Counted from the first letter of the stretch, positions 1 through 9,279 are shown. The stretch: DNA of 64,000 nucleotides from Mucilaginibacter pedocola (GCF_002013915.1 NZ_MBTF01000035.1:425254-489253); one strand, 5' to 3'. Numbers and translations are program-made. The notes: generated by a model from the letters alone, not told the origin.

Positions 1-10
1 CAGCTGCTTG

Positions 11-70
11 TAAAGATGACAATTAAAGAGTTTTATATCTTTAATAAAGATTTAGCTTTGCATTAAAGAT
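11..70 (+). promoter_or_regulatory. Likely Rrf2 operator: palindrome plus repeated half-sites
   Basis: A perfect inverted repeat ATCTTTA-A-TAAAGAT lies at 37-51. Two further TAAAGAT half-sites lie at 11-17 and 64-70, the last ending directly at the start codon of the Rrf2 gene. Rrf2 regulators commonly repress their own genes, so autoregulation is the natural inference. A near-match, TAAAAGAT, occurs at 6439-6446 upstream of the flavohaemoglobin gene. Confidence 0.55.
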
Positions 71-508
71 ATGGGCGTTTTCTCAAGGACTTGCGAATAT
101 GCGATGCGTGCGGTTTTTTTTATCGCCCACCGGACCCCTGAGGGGACCAGAGTGGGAATTAAAGACATCTCAGAGGGTATCGATTCACCTGCCCATTTTC
201 TCGCCAAGATTCTGCAGGACCTGAGCCGAAGGGGGATAATTCACTCAGCTAAAGGCCCGAACGGCGGTTTCTATATGACAGAGGAAGATTTGTCCAGGCC
301 GCTAAGTGATGTGGTCGAAGCAATCGACGGCGTCCAGATCTTCAAAGGGTGTGCACTTGGCCTGAAGCAATGTTCTGAGAAAAACCCCTGTCCGCTTCAT
401 CATGAATTCAAAGCCATAAGGAACGACCTTACTAAGCTCATTAACGGAACATCTATCAAATCATTCAACGAAGACCTGCTCAACGGCATGACATCGCTGA
501 AAAAATAA
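71..508 (+). CDS. Rrf2 family transcriptional regulator (IscR/NsrR type)
   Basis: The 145-residue length is typical of Rrf2 proteins. The N-terminal half is a winged helix (SRTCEYAMRAVFFIA, then a recognition region around residues 35-70 with GPNGGF). A cysteine cluster C-x6-C-x5-C at about residues 94-107 matches the position of the iron-sulphur ligands of IscR and NsrR. This predicts sensing of nitric oxide, redox state or iron-sulphur status, though which signal cannot be told from sequence. A palindromic operator candidate sits in the 60 bp upstream. A flavohaemoglobin, the classic NsrR target, lies 5 kb away, which favours but does not prove a nitric oxide role. Confidence 0.88.
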   Translation: MGVFSRTCEYAMRAVFFIAHRTPEGTRVGIKDISEGIDSPAHFLAKILQDLSRRGIIHSAKGPNGGFYMTEEDLSRPLSDVVEAIDGVQIFKGCALGLKQCSEKNPCPLHHEFKAIRNDLTKLINGTSIKSFNEDLLNGMTSLKK

Positions 509-632
509 CCTGGCCCCTCGCAGCCGGTGCGTGCGGCAGCAATGTATAACGATAATTTTCTGGCCCCCTCTACCTGGACCCGCTGGACCATTTAATGAGG
601 CTTTTCAGGCGTAATTTTGTTAAAAAAATAAT

Positions 633-1073
633 ATGAAATCACAAGCAAATGCGCTACCCCAGTTAATAGCCAGGCTCGCTCTTGGTATTGGTTTTCTTTT
701 ACCTGTTGCAGACAGATTGGGATTCATGGGTGCGCCGGGTTCGGGTGTTAACTGGGGAGACTGGAAACATTTCACAGGCTACGCGCATGTGATCATGTCT
801 TTCCTGCCGGAGAACATCAGTAATTTTGCGGCATTGATCGCAACGGTCGCCGAGGTCATATTCGGTGTTTGCCTCATACTTGGCTTCAGGATAAAAGCGA
901 ATGCGTTTGGCAGTGCTGTACTGACTTTGCTTTTTGCGTTCAGTATGGTCATTTCAGAAGGCATTCTTGCTCCGTTTAAATACCCGGTATTTGTATTTGC
1001 CGGCGCTGCTTTACTCCTTACTTGCACTGAAGATCCGAAATGGAGTATCGACAGCATTTTGAAAGGAAGATAA
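633..1073 (+). CDS. DoxX family membrane protein
   Basis: A 146-residue hydrophobic protein with about four transmembrane segments. The first begins around residue 9 with the LIARLALGIGFLLPVADRLG pattern that opens DoxX proteins, and FAALIATVAEVIFGVCLILG is the second conserved segment. DoxX proteins are small inner-membrane proteins linked to redox or quinone-related functions; the precise role is unknown. It is co-directional with the Rrf2 gene 125 bp upstream and could be under its control, but no operator copy is visible directly before it. Confidence 0.8.
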   Translation: MKSQANALPQLIARLALGIGFLLPVADRLGFMGAPGSGVNWGDWKHFTGYAHVIMSFLPENISNFAALIATVAEVIFGVCLILGFRIKANAFGSAVLTLLFAFSMVISEGILAPFKYPVFVFAGAALLLTCTEDPKWSIDSILKGR

Positions 1074-1249
1074 TTCCTTGGCCTGAAAAAATAAAGCGTG
1101 TATCCGGCCCGTGTTCATAGCGAAACCGGTTAGTTTTTATGTCAGTGGCTTTGATCGATTTGTTAGGTTAGCGATTCGCGGCCGGAACGCCCGCTTTAAT
1201 TTTTACATTACATTATACCCTTTATTGTCAATTTTTATACATAAATTCT

Positions 1250-1885
1250 ATGGCAGCAGGCAAAAGAAAATTCGTATCAAATTCCCAGGATTCAGTCCGG
1301 ATGTTCAAAAGTGATTTTTTTGAAGCACTGTCAAAAGTGCATTTTACTGTCCCGCTTTATCTGTTTATACCCGTAATTATTTATTGCTTTTACAGGTCTT
1401 CGCTTACCGGTATGGCTTTATGGGAATATCCGGCAGATTTTCTCGCAGGTATGCTGGTATGGACCGCCGTTGAATATGTGATGCACAGGTATGTATTTCA
1501 TTTCGAACTCCCCGGCACTATCGGCAGAAGGCTGCATTTCATTATCCACGGTGTTCATCATGACTATCCGAGTGACAGGTTGAGGCTGGTAATGCCTCCT
1601 TCGCTGAGTATTCCTCTTGCGATCGCTTTCTTTTATCTTTTCAAAGCCTGTATTCCGGACCGGTATTTCTGATTTTTCTTCGGTACTTTCCTAATTGGAT
1701 ATCTTATTTATGATATCGGCCATTACGCTATGCATCATTTTAACTTTAAAAGCGGCATCTTTAAGAAGATCAAACACCATCATATGCGTCATCATTATCA
1801 GGAACCGGAAAAGGGGTATGGCGTGAGTTCACCGCTATGGGATCACATCACTGGATCGGTATTTACAGATACGAAGGAAAAATAG
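1250..1885 (+). pseudogene. Fatty acid hydroxylase / sterol desaturase family gene with in-frame stop
   Basis: The reading frame from ATG 1250 runs to a TGA at 1670-1672, but the same frame continues without a shift to TAG at 1883-1885, giving 211 codons in all. The part before the stop holds membrane segments and the first histidine boxes (VEYVMHRYVFHFE and HGVHHDYPSDRLRLVMPP). The part after it holds GYLIYDIGHYAMHHF and KHHHMRHHY, the remaining iron-ligand boxes of this family. A product ending at the TGA would lack half the di-iron ligands and should be inactive. The interruption is a nonsense change, not a frameshift. Sequencing error or read-through are alternatives. Confidence 0.8.
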
Positions 1886-1935
1886 TTTAATACGGGCTAC
1901 GCCGCCGGTAAAGCGAACGCCGAATAATCAAAATA

Positions 1936-3405
1936 ATGCTGCCTTTTAACAACCTAATCGTCACCGACCGCAATTCTCAGGTCAGCATTGCTGCGCAGAT
2001 CAGCGATCAGATCATCAGGCTGATCCGTGATGGGGTGGTTGTGCCCGGCGCTTTATTGCCTGCTACCCGGATACTGGCCGGGCTGATCGGCGTTAACCGT
2101 AAAACGATCAACAAAGCTTATGAAGACCTGCTTGATCAGGAGTGGATCGAGTCTGTGCCGAGGCAGGGGTTTCGGGTAAAGGCCAATCTCCCGCTGATCA
2201 AACCCCGCTCTTTTCATCCGGTCAATAAATTTGAGCAGACGGACCGCCAGCAGCCTGTCTTTATCGAAAAAGATGAGATCCCGAAACTAAGCAAGCGCAG
2301 GATACCGGATTATGAACTCCTGGTGACGGACGGACTGCCTGATTACCGGCTTACACCGCATAATGATATGCAGAGGGAATACCGCAAGCATCTGGATAAC
2401 AAAGCGCTTAACAGAGCAACATATTTTCTCGACCAGGGAGGGCATCCGTCGCTAAAAAATGCGACGGCTTCTTTCCTTAACAGTTCCAGGGGACTGAATG
2501 TGGCCGAGGAGAATGTACTCATCACCAGGGGCGGGCAGATGGCCATTTACCTTGCTATAACGCTTTTGGTAGGCAGGGGGGATGAAGTGGTGGCCACTGA
2601 ACCAAACTATGTTTTCGCGGATGAGGCCTTTTTGAATGCGGGGGCTGTCATCAACCGGATAGGAGTGGACGAAGACGGAATGATCATAGAAGAGTTTGAA
2701 AAGATACTTGAGGAGAAGCAGATAAAAATGCTCTACGTTGCTCCGCACCATCATCATCCCACAACGGTCACCATGAGTTCGGAAAGGAGGCTGAAGCTCC
2801 TTCAGCTGATGTCCAGATATGATTTTTGGGTGATCGAGGACGATTACGATTATGACTATCATCATAGTAACCGTCCGATACTGCCGCTTTCAACAAGCTG
2901 TCATAACGGTAAAATCATATACGTAGGTTCTTACAGCAAACTGCTTGGCCCCAGCGTGCGCTTAGGGTTTATGATCTCGGCACCTAAGCTCATACAGCGG
3001 GCGCTTCACCTGAAACGCCTTTTCGACCTGAAGGGAGACGTTTTTAACGAATACGTGCTTGCTCAAATGATCATGTCCGGGGCTTTGGACCGGCATATCC
3101 AGAACGTCAACAGGATATATGCCTCACGCTGTGTGCTGATGGCACAGCTGCTCAGAGAAAAACTGGGAGGCAAAGTTTCCTTCAGCATCCCGCAGGGAGG
3201 CCTTGCCTTGTGGGTGAAATTTCATGAGAAGTATGACCTGAAGCAATTGATCCGGAAAGCCGCAGAACAGGGTTTGCACCTGATCGGGAATGCTTGCTTT
3301 AACCCGGCATCGCCTCATAATAATTCCATCAGGCTGGGTTTTGCTTCGCTCATAGAAGGAGAAATTATACGTGTAACGGATATTCTTTATCAGCTTCTAT
3401 CATAA
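1936..3405 (+). CDS. MocR/PdxR-type regulator: GntR HTH fused to class I aminotransferase domain
   Basis: The 489-residue product has a GntR winged helix at about residues 10-80 (LLPATRILAGLIGVNRKTINKAYEDL), a linker, and a fold-type I aminotransferase domain from about 120. The PLP lysine is recognisable in the VGSYSKLLGPSVRLGF stretch, and VIEDDYDYDY carries the aspartate that contacts the PLP nitrogen. MocR proteins use PLP or a PLP adduct to regulate neighbouring genes, often in vitamin B6 or amine metabolism. It closely resembles the MocR protein at 30471-31946, and both have an NmrA-like SDR gene nearby. Confidence 0.88.
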   Translation: MLPFNNLIVTDRNSQVSIAAQISDQIIRLIRDGVVVPGALLPATRILAGLIGVNRKTINKAYEDLLDQEWIESVPRQGFRVKANLPLIKPRSFHPVNKFEQTDRQQPVFIEKDEIPKLSKRRIPDYELLVTDGLPDYRLTPHNDMQREYRKHLDNKALNRATYFLDQGGHPSLKNATASFLNSSRGLNVAEENVLITRGGQMAIYLAITLLVGRGDEVVATEPNYVFADEAFLNAGAVINRIGVDEDGMIIEEFEKILEEKQIKMLYVAPHHHHPTTVTMSSERRLKLLQLMSRYDFWVIEDDYDYDYHHSNRPILPLSTSCHNGKIIYVGSYSKLLGPSVRLGFMISAPKLIQRALHLKRLFDLKGDVFNEYVLAQMIMSGALDRHIQNVNRIYASRCVLMAQLLREKLGGKVSFSIPQGGLALWVKFHEKYDLKQLIRKAAEQGLHLIGNACFNPASPHNNSIRLGFASLIEGEIIRVTDILYQLLS

Positions 3406-3636
3406 CAGGGAATCGTTTCTTATCTTCCTGAAATACAAAATACTATAGTTTTATTCTTTTAATAAAGCCTCACTTGCCTGGCCTTCGGCGGTGTTGGTGC
3501 GCTTGTCACTTGCATTTAACATTCTCGAAATTTTCTGGTCCCTTCGATGTGTCATTGCTGGTCCATGATATGGTCCACAGCCCGGGGTACATTTGTATCG
3601 ACAATGGCAATAAAGCCTTGCCTTAAACATTATAAT

Positions 3637-4068
3637 ATGAAAAAGATAGCACTGCTGACTTTTATTACAGCATCATTATTTACAGGTATCGCCCGCGCTC
3701 AGCATAATCCTGCTCATGAAGAAGTAACCGCCACGCCTCCAAAAGTTATCTTCTCGAAACTGCTCAATACCCCATCATTAAAAAATCAGGAGTTTAAGAT
3801 GGTTGTCGTGACGTTTGCTCCTGGTGAGGCATCTTCAGGGCACCGTCATCCGATCCCGACTTTCGGTTATGTACTGGAAGGTGAACTGGAATCGACATTT
3901 GAGGGAAAGGTATACCGTTACAAAGCAGGCGATACTTTCTACGAAGAACCGGATGGCCTGCACAACGGCACACGCAATGTCAGCGCTGATAAACCTGCCA
4001 GGCTGCTTGCCATATTTATAGGGGATGCAGGTAAACCGTTCCTTGTACCCGAAAAGCATAGTAAATAA
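3637..4068 (+). CDS. Exported cupin-domain protein
   Basis: The 143-residue product starts with MKKIALLTFITASLFTGIARAQ, a clear signal peptide; this start is preferred to an in-frame ATG 90 bp upstream, which would bury the signal. The rest is a single cupin barrel: GHRHPIPTFGYVLEGELE (motif 1) and AGDTFYEEPDGLHNGTRN (motif 2) supply the metal-binding histidines and glutamate. Its substrate is unknown; such periplasmic cupins often sit near stress and oxidoreductase genes. It lies between the MocR regulator and an SDR gene, both on the same strand, so MocR-controlled expression is possible. Confidence 0.8.
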   Translation: MKKIALLTFITASLFTGIARAQHNPAHEEVTATPPKVIFSKLLNTPSLKNQEFKMVVVTFAPGEASSGHRHPIPTFGYVLEGELESTFEGKVYRYKAGDTFYEEPDGLHNGTRNVSADKPARLLAIFIGDAGKPFLVPEKHSK

Positions 4069-4122
4069 ATAATTCTCAGAATATTCTGAATATCATACAT
4101 CAAAAAGCTTAATTATAAATTT

Positions 4123-4872
4123 ATGAAAATCTTAATTATAGGAGCAACCGGCCTGATCGGATCAAAAGTCGCTCAAAAACTGCAATCTCTTGGCCACAGC
4201 GTTGTCGCAGGTTCTTCATCAAAAGGAATTAATGCACTGACAGGCGCCGGCCTGGAAGAGGCTTTGAAAGAAACGGACGTGCTCATAGACCTGATCAATT
4301 CTCCTTCATTTGAAGAAGGTCCTGCTGTCGAATTTTTTACCAGAACCGGTAACAACCTGGTTGGGGCAGCGAAAGCAGCAGGCATTAAACACTATGTTAT
4401 TTTGTCGATAGTGGGAACCGATCTCATGCAGAATATAGGCTATATGAAGGCAAAAAAAGTGCAGGAAGGCCTTGTCAAAGGATCGGGTGTTCCGTACACG
4501 ATAATCAGAAGTGCCCAGTTCCATGAATTTGTACCTGTGATCGCAGATATCGCAACACAGGAAAACCGTGTCCATGTTTCAACATTGGATTTCCAGCCCA
4601 TAGCAGCTGAAGACGTTGCAGGCTTCGTTACAGGCCTGTCAGTACAATCTCCGTTAAACAGTATAGTGGATATTGCGGGACCGGAACGTAAGGGGATGAG
4701 CGCATTCGTAGAAGATTATCTTTCAGCCAGGCAAGACTCTCGTGTGCTGGTACCGAATGACAGGTGCGAGTACATCGGTATAGCAGTTCCCCAGTCAGCG
4801 CTGGTACCTGATAACGGTGCAAAACTTGGAGGTATCACTTTTGCAGACTGGATCAGCGGACAGTCAGCATAA
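4123..4872 (+). CDS. NmrA-like atypical SDR (NAD(P)-binding)
   Basis: The 249-residue product opens with ILIIGATGLIGSKV, the GxxGxxG Rossmann motif of atypical short-chain dehydrogenases. The canonical YxxxK catalytic pair is not in the usual place, which fits the NmrA-like/SDR_a5 group of reductases or redox sensors. It is closely similar to the product of 32014-32760 along its whole length (for example VILSIVGTD, IGYMKAKK, PYTIIRSAQFHEF). It follows the cupin gene by 54 bp and is followed by a terminator. Confidence 0.82.
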   Translation: MKILIIGATGLIGSKVAQKLQSLGHSVVAGSSSKGINALTGAGLEEALKETDVLIDLINSPSFEEGPAVEFFTRTGNNLVGAAKAAGIKHYVILSIVGTDLMQNIGYMKAKKVQEGLVKGSGVPYTIIRSAQFHEFVPVIADIATQENRVHVSTLDFQPIAAEDVAGFVTGLSVQSPLNSIVDIAGPERKGMSAFVEDYLSARQDSRVLVPNDRCEYIGIAVPQSALVPDNGAKLGGITFADWISGQSA

Positions 4873-4891
4873 TATCCATTCATCACAGGTG

Positions 4892-4925
4892 AAAAGGGGC
4901 GGAGAAAATCTTCGCTCCTTTTTTT
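4892..4925 (+). terminator. Rho-independent terminator after the SDR gene
   Basis: A GC-rich stem (AAAAGGGGCGGAGA pairing with TCTTCGCTCCTTTT, two mismatches) with a short A loop is followed by a T run, 20 bp after the SDR stop codon. Confidence 0.75.
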
Positions 4926-5122
4926 GCGCTAAATGAATTAAGGTTAGCCCGCAAACTCATGCCCGATACCGAATAATCCGGCGGTTTTAATGAAGCCTGG
5001 TTGCGGTTATACTTTAAGAAAAAGAAATTCTTCAGGCAGGTGACTTAAATGGATCATTCAATAATTTATTATAAAAATTAAAACATTTACGTTCATAAGG
5101 TAACTTGTTTTTATCAAAGCAG

Positions 5123-5153
5123 GAAAGCTTCGCAGGGTCTCTGCGAAGCTTTC
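5123..5153. terminator. Perfect 13-bp hairpin between convergent genes
   Basis: GAAAGCTTCGCAG at 5123-5135 and its exact reverse complement at 5141-5153 enclose a five-base loop. It lies 29 bp beyond the stop codon of the flavohaemoglobin gene (minus strand). A clean T run is missing on either side, so termination is inferred from stem strength and position. Confidence 0.55.
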
Positions 5154-5181
5154 TCTGATCCAATAACTTCCGGATAATTTA

Positions 5182-6390
5182 TCAGTTCAGCTGTATAGTC
5201 TGCGGCCCGAACTCTTCGAAGAAGATGAATGACCTGTCGACCCCTGCAGCAATAAGATCATTGTAATGCTTCGTGATGAACGATGCCGGTCCGCAGATGT
5301 AATATTCGCTGTTCGGCGCAAAGTTCCTTCTGTCAATATGCTGAAGATCTACCCAGCCCTGGCGAACAGATCCCGGATCTGCACCTGCGTCAACGACGTC
5401 GTAGAAAATATGCCGTTCGAAATCTGCGTCTGTTTTCCAGGCCGCCAAATCATGGTGAAAGGCATGAAGGTTCCGGCCCCGGCAGCCATGTATCCAGGCC
5501 TTCGGACGATCACTGCCAGATGCGATCAAATCTTCCATCATACTGATCAACGGAGTTTGGCCTACGCCGCCACTGATAAAGACAACCGGGTTTTCTGAAG
5601 CTGAAAGAACAAAATTTCCTGCAGGGGCAGAAACATCGATGATATCGCCGGTATTTATGAAGTCATGCAACCTGTTGCTTACCATGCCGTTGAAATTTAA
5701 TTCGCCCCCAAATTCCCGCTTAACAGAAATCCGGTAGTAGGCTCCGTTCGGTGCGCAGGAAATACTGTATTGCCTCGGCTGGAACAGATTCAGCTGCGGC
5801 ACAAATATCCTGACACTGATAAACTGCCCCGGTTTAAAGTCAGCGATCTTACCGCCGTCAACCGGATATAAATAGAAAGAAGTGATCTCATCCGATTCAG
5901 CTTCTTTTTTCCTAACGGCAAACGGACGCCATCCGGTCCAACCACCCTCGGTATCGGCAAGTTTTTGATAGATCTGCCCTTCGTGGTTCGCCATCAGTTC
6001 GGCAAGCTGTCCGTAAGCCACTGTCCACGCGTCAATCAGTTCATCTGACGCAAGATCGCCCAGGACCTCCCGGATAGAGGCGATAAGATGTTTCCCGACG
6101 ATACGGTAGTGTTCAGGCCGTATACTCAGGCTTGTGTGTTTTTGGCCGATCGCATCCAGTACGGGCAGCAGTACTGTTGGGTTCTCAATGTGCTCCGCAT
6201 AGGCTAATACAGCCATAGCCAATGCCGTTTGCTGCTTCGCATTTTGCTGATTACCCATATTGAAAACATTTCTGAGTTCCGGATGGTGGGAGAACATCCT
6301 GCTGTAAAAGTATTTGGTAAGTGTAACGCCATGTTCTTTTAGAATTGGTACGGTGCCCCTCACAAGGTCTTTTTGCGCGTCTGTTATCAT
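5182..6390 (-). CDS. hmp: Flavohaemoglobin (nitric oxide dioxygenase)
   Basis: The 402-residue length fits Hmp. Residues 1-140 are the globin domain, with the distal Tyr/Gln region (YFYSRMF, NMGNQQNAKQQ) and the proximal haem histidine in GQKHTSL. The FAD domain follows (RQYSIS near residue 210) and then the NAD-binding domain (SGGVGQTPLISMM). It ends with the EEFGP motif. Hmp oxidises nitric oxide to nitrate with NAD(P)H and O2. It is the last of four minus-strand genes (AraC, DUF3861-like, NDH-2-like, Hmp). A half-site similar to the Rrf2 operator lies upstream at 6439-6446, making NsrR-like control plausible. Confidence 0.93.
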   Translation of the reverse strand: MITDAQKDLVRGTVPILKEHGVTLTKYFYSRMFSHHPELRNVFNMGNQQNAKQQTALAMAVLAYAEHIENPTVLLPVLDAIGQKHTSLSIRPEHYRIVGKHLIASIREVLGDLASDELIDAWTVAYGQLAELMANHEGQIYQKLADTEGGWTGWRPFAVRKKEAESDEITSFYLYPVDGGKIADFKPGQFISVRIFVPQLNLFQPRQYSISCAPNGAYYRISVKREFGGELNFNGMVSNRLHDFINTGDIIDVSAPAGNFVLSASENPVVFISGGVGQTPLISMMEDLIASGSDRPKAWIHGCRGRNLHAFHHDLAAWKTDADFERHIFYDVVDAGADPGSVRQGWVDLQHIDRRNFAPNSEYYICGPASFITKHYNDLIAAGVDRSFIFFEEFGPQTIQLN

Positions 6391-6522
6391 AATTATAAAG
6401 TTGTTTGTGAATGAATTTTATAGCGCAAAAATATATAATAAAAGATAAAAAGGTATTTTATTATTCTATTGATTTTAACTGTGGCAATTCCGTGACATCC
6501 TGGTTAGCTGTGGGAGGGGAGT

Positions 6523-6550
6523 AAAAAAAGCCTTTCAAAATGAAAGGCTT
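6523..6550 (-). terminator. Rho-independent terminator after the NDH-2-like gene
   Basis: On the minus strand a 9-bp stem (AAGCCTTTC/GAAAGGCTT) with a five-base loop runs into seven T residues, 20 bp after the stop codon. It separates this gene from the flavohaemoglobin gene, which must then have its own promoter. Confidence 0.85.
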
Positions 6551-6569
6551 GAGTTACCGGATGGTGCTG

Positions 6570-7805
6570 TCAGAGCTGCGGTATTTTCGGGAATGACGCC
6601 GCAACAGCCTGCTCGATATCTTTTGGTGGATAGATCAGGTCATTTGAGATCCAAAATTTATGCTTCTTTGCTTCTTCACCTTTATGGCGCAGATCTCTGG
6701 TCCAGCCGTCAGTCACGATCGCGTGACCGGAACCAAGGTCAAGACAGGTATTGTATCCGGTCTGCTGATAGGGTTTCAGCGGCGCATTAAAAAGATCATT
6801 TACTGCGTTGTGCCCCGCCCATCTGCCCTGGAATTGTGAGAACTGACAGGACATAACCGCTGAACGGCCTTCTGATACGGTCACGTTAGCGACATCTCCG
6901 GCGATGATCACATTATCATAGCCCGGCAGCTTAAGGTGCTGATCGACACTGAGGCGGTTAAGGTGATCTTTGCTTCCTTTAAAACAGGAGGTCAGCGGGC
7001 TTGCGGTCAGGCCGGCTGTCCATATTACCGTGCTTGTCGGTATTCGCTCGCCATTGCTCAGTGTAACAGCATCCGGCTCTATGCCGACAACGGCGGCATT
7101 AGTAATCACCTCTATATTTTTGGCTTTTAGGGTTTCTACGATATACTTCTGACTGTCTGAGGAATAAAAGGAAGCTACTTTGTCAGACTTTTCTACCATA
7201 ACTATTCTGAAAGATGCTACAGTGGCTGAAAGTTTTTCCTGTAGCAGCTTCGCCTTTTCTTCGATTGCTGTTACCGTCTCCAAGCCGGTAAAGCCTCCGC
7301 CGGCGACTACAAAGGTCGTATCTCCTTCATTCTCGAAATTGTTCTGGGCGAGCTTTATCATATGATCCTCCAGGTGCTTTGCACCGTTAAAAGTATCATT
7401 GTTGAAGGTATGGCTGATTCCGGGCAGATTAACTGCTTTTAGCGAACTTCCCGTAGCAAGAATAAGATAGTCATAAGGAATGTTGAGGATACCATTAGCG
7501 GTAAAGACAGAAAGTTCGTTATTTTCTGCGTTGATGCTTTCCGTTCTTCCCTGGATCTGGTTGACCTGTAAGGGCTTCAGATACCTATCCAGCTCAACGC
7601 GGGTACCTTCGAGTGACACCTCGTACAATCTGGGGCGCATGGTAAAGTAATTATCGGAATTGATCAGCGTGATCTCCAGATCGGAGGCTTTATTTAGCTC
7701 CCGGCTTTGTCTGACAGCACTTAAAGCGCTCCAGAAACCGGCGTATCCGCCGCCTACGATGACCAGGTGTTTTTTGTCTTGATATTGATTTGCTGTATTT
7801 GTCAT
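6570..7805 (-). CDS. NAD(P)/FAD-dependent oxidoreductase, type II NADH dehydrogenase-like
   Basis: The 411-residue product has two dinucleotide-binding motifs: VIVGGGYAGFWSA for FAD at the N-terminus and FVVAGGGFTGLETV for NAD(P)H near residue 165. A late IIAGDVANV motif contacts the flavin. This arrangement is typical of the NDH-2 family, which passes electrons from NADH to quinone without proton pumping. No clear C-terminal membrane anchor is visible, so a soluble disulphide or flavin reductase cannot be excluded. Its position next to Hmp suggests a redox or nitrosative-stress role. Confidence 0.82.
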   Translation of the reverse strand: MTNTANQYQDKKHLVIVGGGYAGFWSALSAVRQSRELNKASDLEITLINSDNYFTMRPRLYEVSLEGTRVELDRYLKPLQVNQIQGRTESINAENNELSVFTANGILNIPYDYLILATGSSLKAVNLPGISHTFNNDTFNGAKHLEDHMIKLAQNNFENEGDTTFVVAGGGFTGLETVTAIEEKAKLLQEKLSATVASFRIVMVEKSDKVASFYSSDSQKYIVETLKAKNIEVITNAAVVGIEPDAVTLSNGERIPTSTVIWTAGLTASPLTSCFKGSKDHLNRLSVDQHLKLPGYDNVIIAGDVANVTVSEGRSAVMSCQFSQFQGRWAGHNAVNDLFNAPLKPYQQTGYNTCLDLGSGHAIVTDGWTRDLRHKGEEAKKHKFWISNDLIYPPKDIEQAVAASFPKIPQL

Positions 7806-7891
7806 TAGTTTGATGATTGCAGTTATGGAATGCTCTCAGCCATACCCGATGAATTTTGTGACGGGCATGTCCCTGAGAAATTTGTTGATTT

Positions 7892-8236
7892 TTATGATCT
7901 GGGTAAACGTTCAGCCGAAGGTCCGGCAGGAGTTGCGGGATTATTGGCAGGTTGGGAAACCAAAGATTTCAGTTCCTGCAGAAACTTTTTCATATGCGGC
8001 AGGAAATCCCTGAATAAAGGGGTTTTCCTATCTCTCACAATGAATTCTGTAAAGATCTTCACGGTAATGGCAAATGCTGCTGCATCTTCTTCTGTACTGA
8101 AAAGTTTTTTGCTTTCGATCCGTTTGATGATGCCGAACAACTCATCGTGTGATTCAACAGGGATATGTATCACATCCCCGGGATAAATGACCGGTTGGGC
8201 TTTTGTTAGGCTCAACAGATACTTATTTTTTTCCAT
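7892..8236 (-). CDS. Small DUF3861-like protein
   Basis: The 114-residue protein has a central block (HDELFGIIKRIESKKLFSTE, then DAAAFAITVKIFTEFIVRDR and PLFRDFLPHMKKFLQELK) that resembles DUF3861 proteins as I remember them. The function of that family is unknown. The C-terminus is low-complexity and proline-rich. It lies between the AraC gene and the NDH-2-like gene on the same strand, 75 and 86 bp from them, and may be co-transcribed. Confidence 0.55.
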   Translation of the reverse strand: MEKNKYLLSLTKAQPVIYPGDVIHIPVESHDELFGIIKRIESKKLFSTEEDAAAFAITVKIFTEFIVRDRKTPLFRDFLPHMKKFLQELKSLVSQPANNPATPAGPSAERLPRS

Positions 8237-8310
8237 ATCAGTGTCTTGTTTTGTGATACAAAGGTCACCAATGCGGATATGTTAAAACTGGACAAATCTA
8301 TCCGAATACC

Positions 8311-9279
8311 TTACAAATCTGTCATCTCACTGATAAACTGGGATATTTTTTTGCCCAGGTTTTTTTTGAAAAGCCTTGCAAAATAATCAGGATCAGAAAA
8401 TCCCAGTTCATAAGCGATCGCTTTTGTAGAATGATTTCCGTTATACAGTTTGCGCTGTGCTTCCAACATAAGCCTGTTGATAATAAACTGCTTGGGTGAC
8501 AGTCCGGCATACTGTTTCACAATCTGGTAGAGGGAGTTAACGCTTATTGCCAATTTTTCAGCGATAAGGGTGATCTCAGAAACACGTCCAAGTTCCCGCT
8601 CAACGTATTGCTGAAACTGTATGTACACATCAAACCTGTGATCCTGTATCATATTATAATGATAACCATGAAAATAAAATGAATTACATTCGGTCAGCAG
8701 GACATTCAGATAGGCCAGTACAGTTTCGGTATTACCCTGTTTTTTTAAAAGGCCCGACAAATTGCTGAAAATGGATCTTAACCTCACGACAGCCTCATGC
8801 GGGAGGGAAATAAGCGGGTTATGGAGCGGGTTAAAAAGGAATTTGTGCGTGTGTGGCAGCAGTGCGAGACAATTCTCGTCGAATACGATGTTGAAGAACC
8901 TGCTTCCGGGAGAATGCCTGCCCGACCAGTGTATCTGATTCGGCAGTACGAACAGTATCTGCCCCGGCGATACGGTGTAATCTTTCATATCGATCCTTTG
9001 ATTGTCTTCGCCCTCGAGCATCATAACCAAATAATAATGTGTTTCCCGGTGCGGTCCGCTAAGGATCTTTGCAATGTCATCAGGAAGCTGCATCGTATTT
9101 TCAGCATTAACTCTGATGGCTAATCTATCACTTTGCTTTATTCTGTCCAAAAAACCGCGTCTCTGATGCATTTTGCTGTCTGGAAATATGATTCCGGAAC
9201 AATCTCCGGCCTTGCAGGTGTGAGCATATTGGAAACACAACCTTAGGCCGAAAGGATGATCCCGATGTATAGCAAACAT
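8311..9279 (-). CDS. AraC family transcriptional regulator
   Basis: The N-terminal part is a cupin-like sensing domain (HYYLVMMLEGE, SPGQILFVLPNQIHW). The last 100 residues carry the two HTH motifs of AraC proteins (LAISVNSLYQIVKQYAGLSPKQFI and TKAIAYELGFSDPDYFARLFKK). The longest frame gives 322 residues, but the first 36 look unlike the family, so ATG 9171 (286 residues) is a likely alternative start. It is divergent from the TPR kinase and heads the minus-strand run that ends in hmp. Confidence 0.85.
   Translation of the reverse strand: MFAIHRDHPFGLRLCFQYAHTCKAGDCSGIIFPDSKMHQRRGFLDRIKQSDRLAIRVNAENTMQLPDDIAKILSGPHRETHYYLVMMLEGEDNQRIDMKDYTVSPGQILFVLPNQIHWSGRHSPGSRFFNIVFDENCLALLPHTHKFLFNPLHNPLISLPHEAVVRLRSIFSNLSGLLKKQGNTETVLAYLNVLLTECNSFYFHGYHYNMIQDHRFDVYIQFQQYVERELGRVSEITLIAEKLAISVNSLYQIVKQYAGLSPKQFIINRLMLEAQRKLYNGNHSTKAIAYELGFSDPDYFARLFKKNLGKKISQFISEMTDL

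Noticed and set aside
1670..1672. TGA as selenocysteine codon
   Set aside because: No SECIS-like hairpin was seen directly after it and the family does not use selenocysteine; nonsense change or error is simpler.
3547..3636. Longer start for the cupin gene
   Set aside because: It would place 30 residues before a perfect signal peptide.
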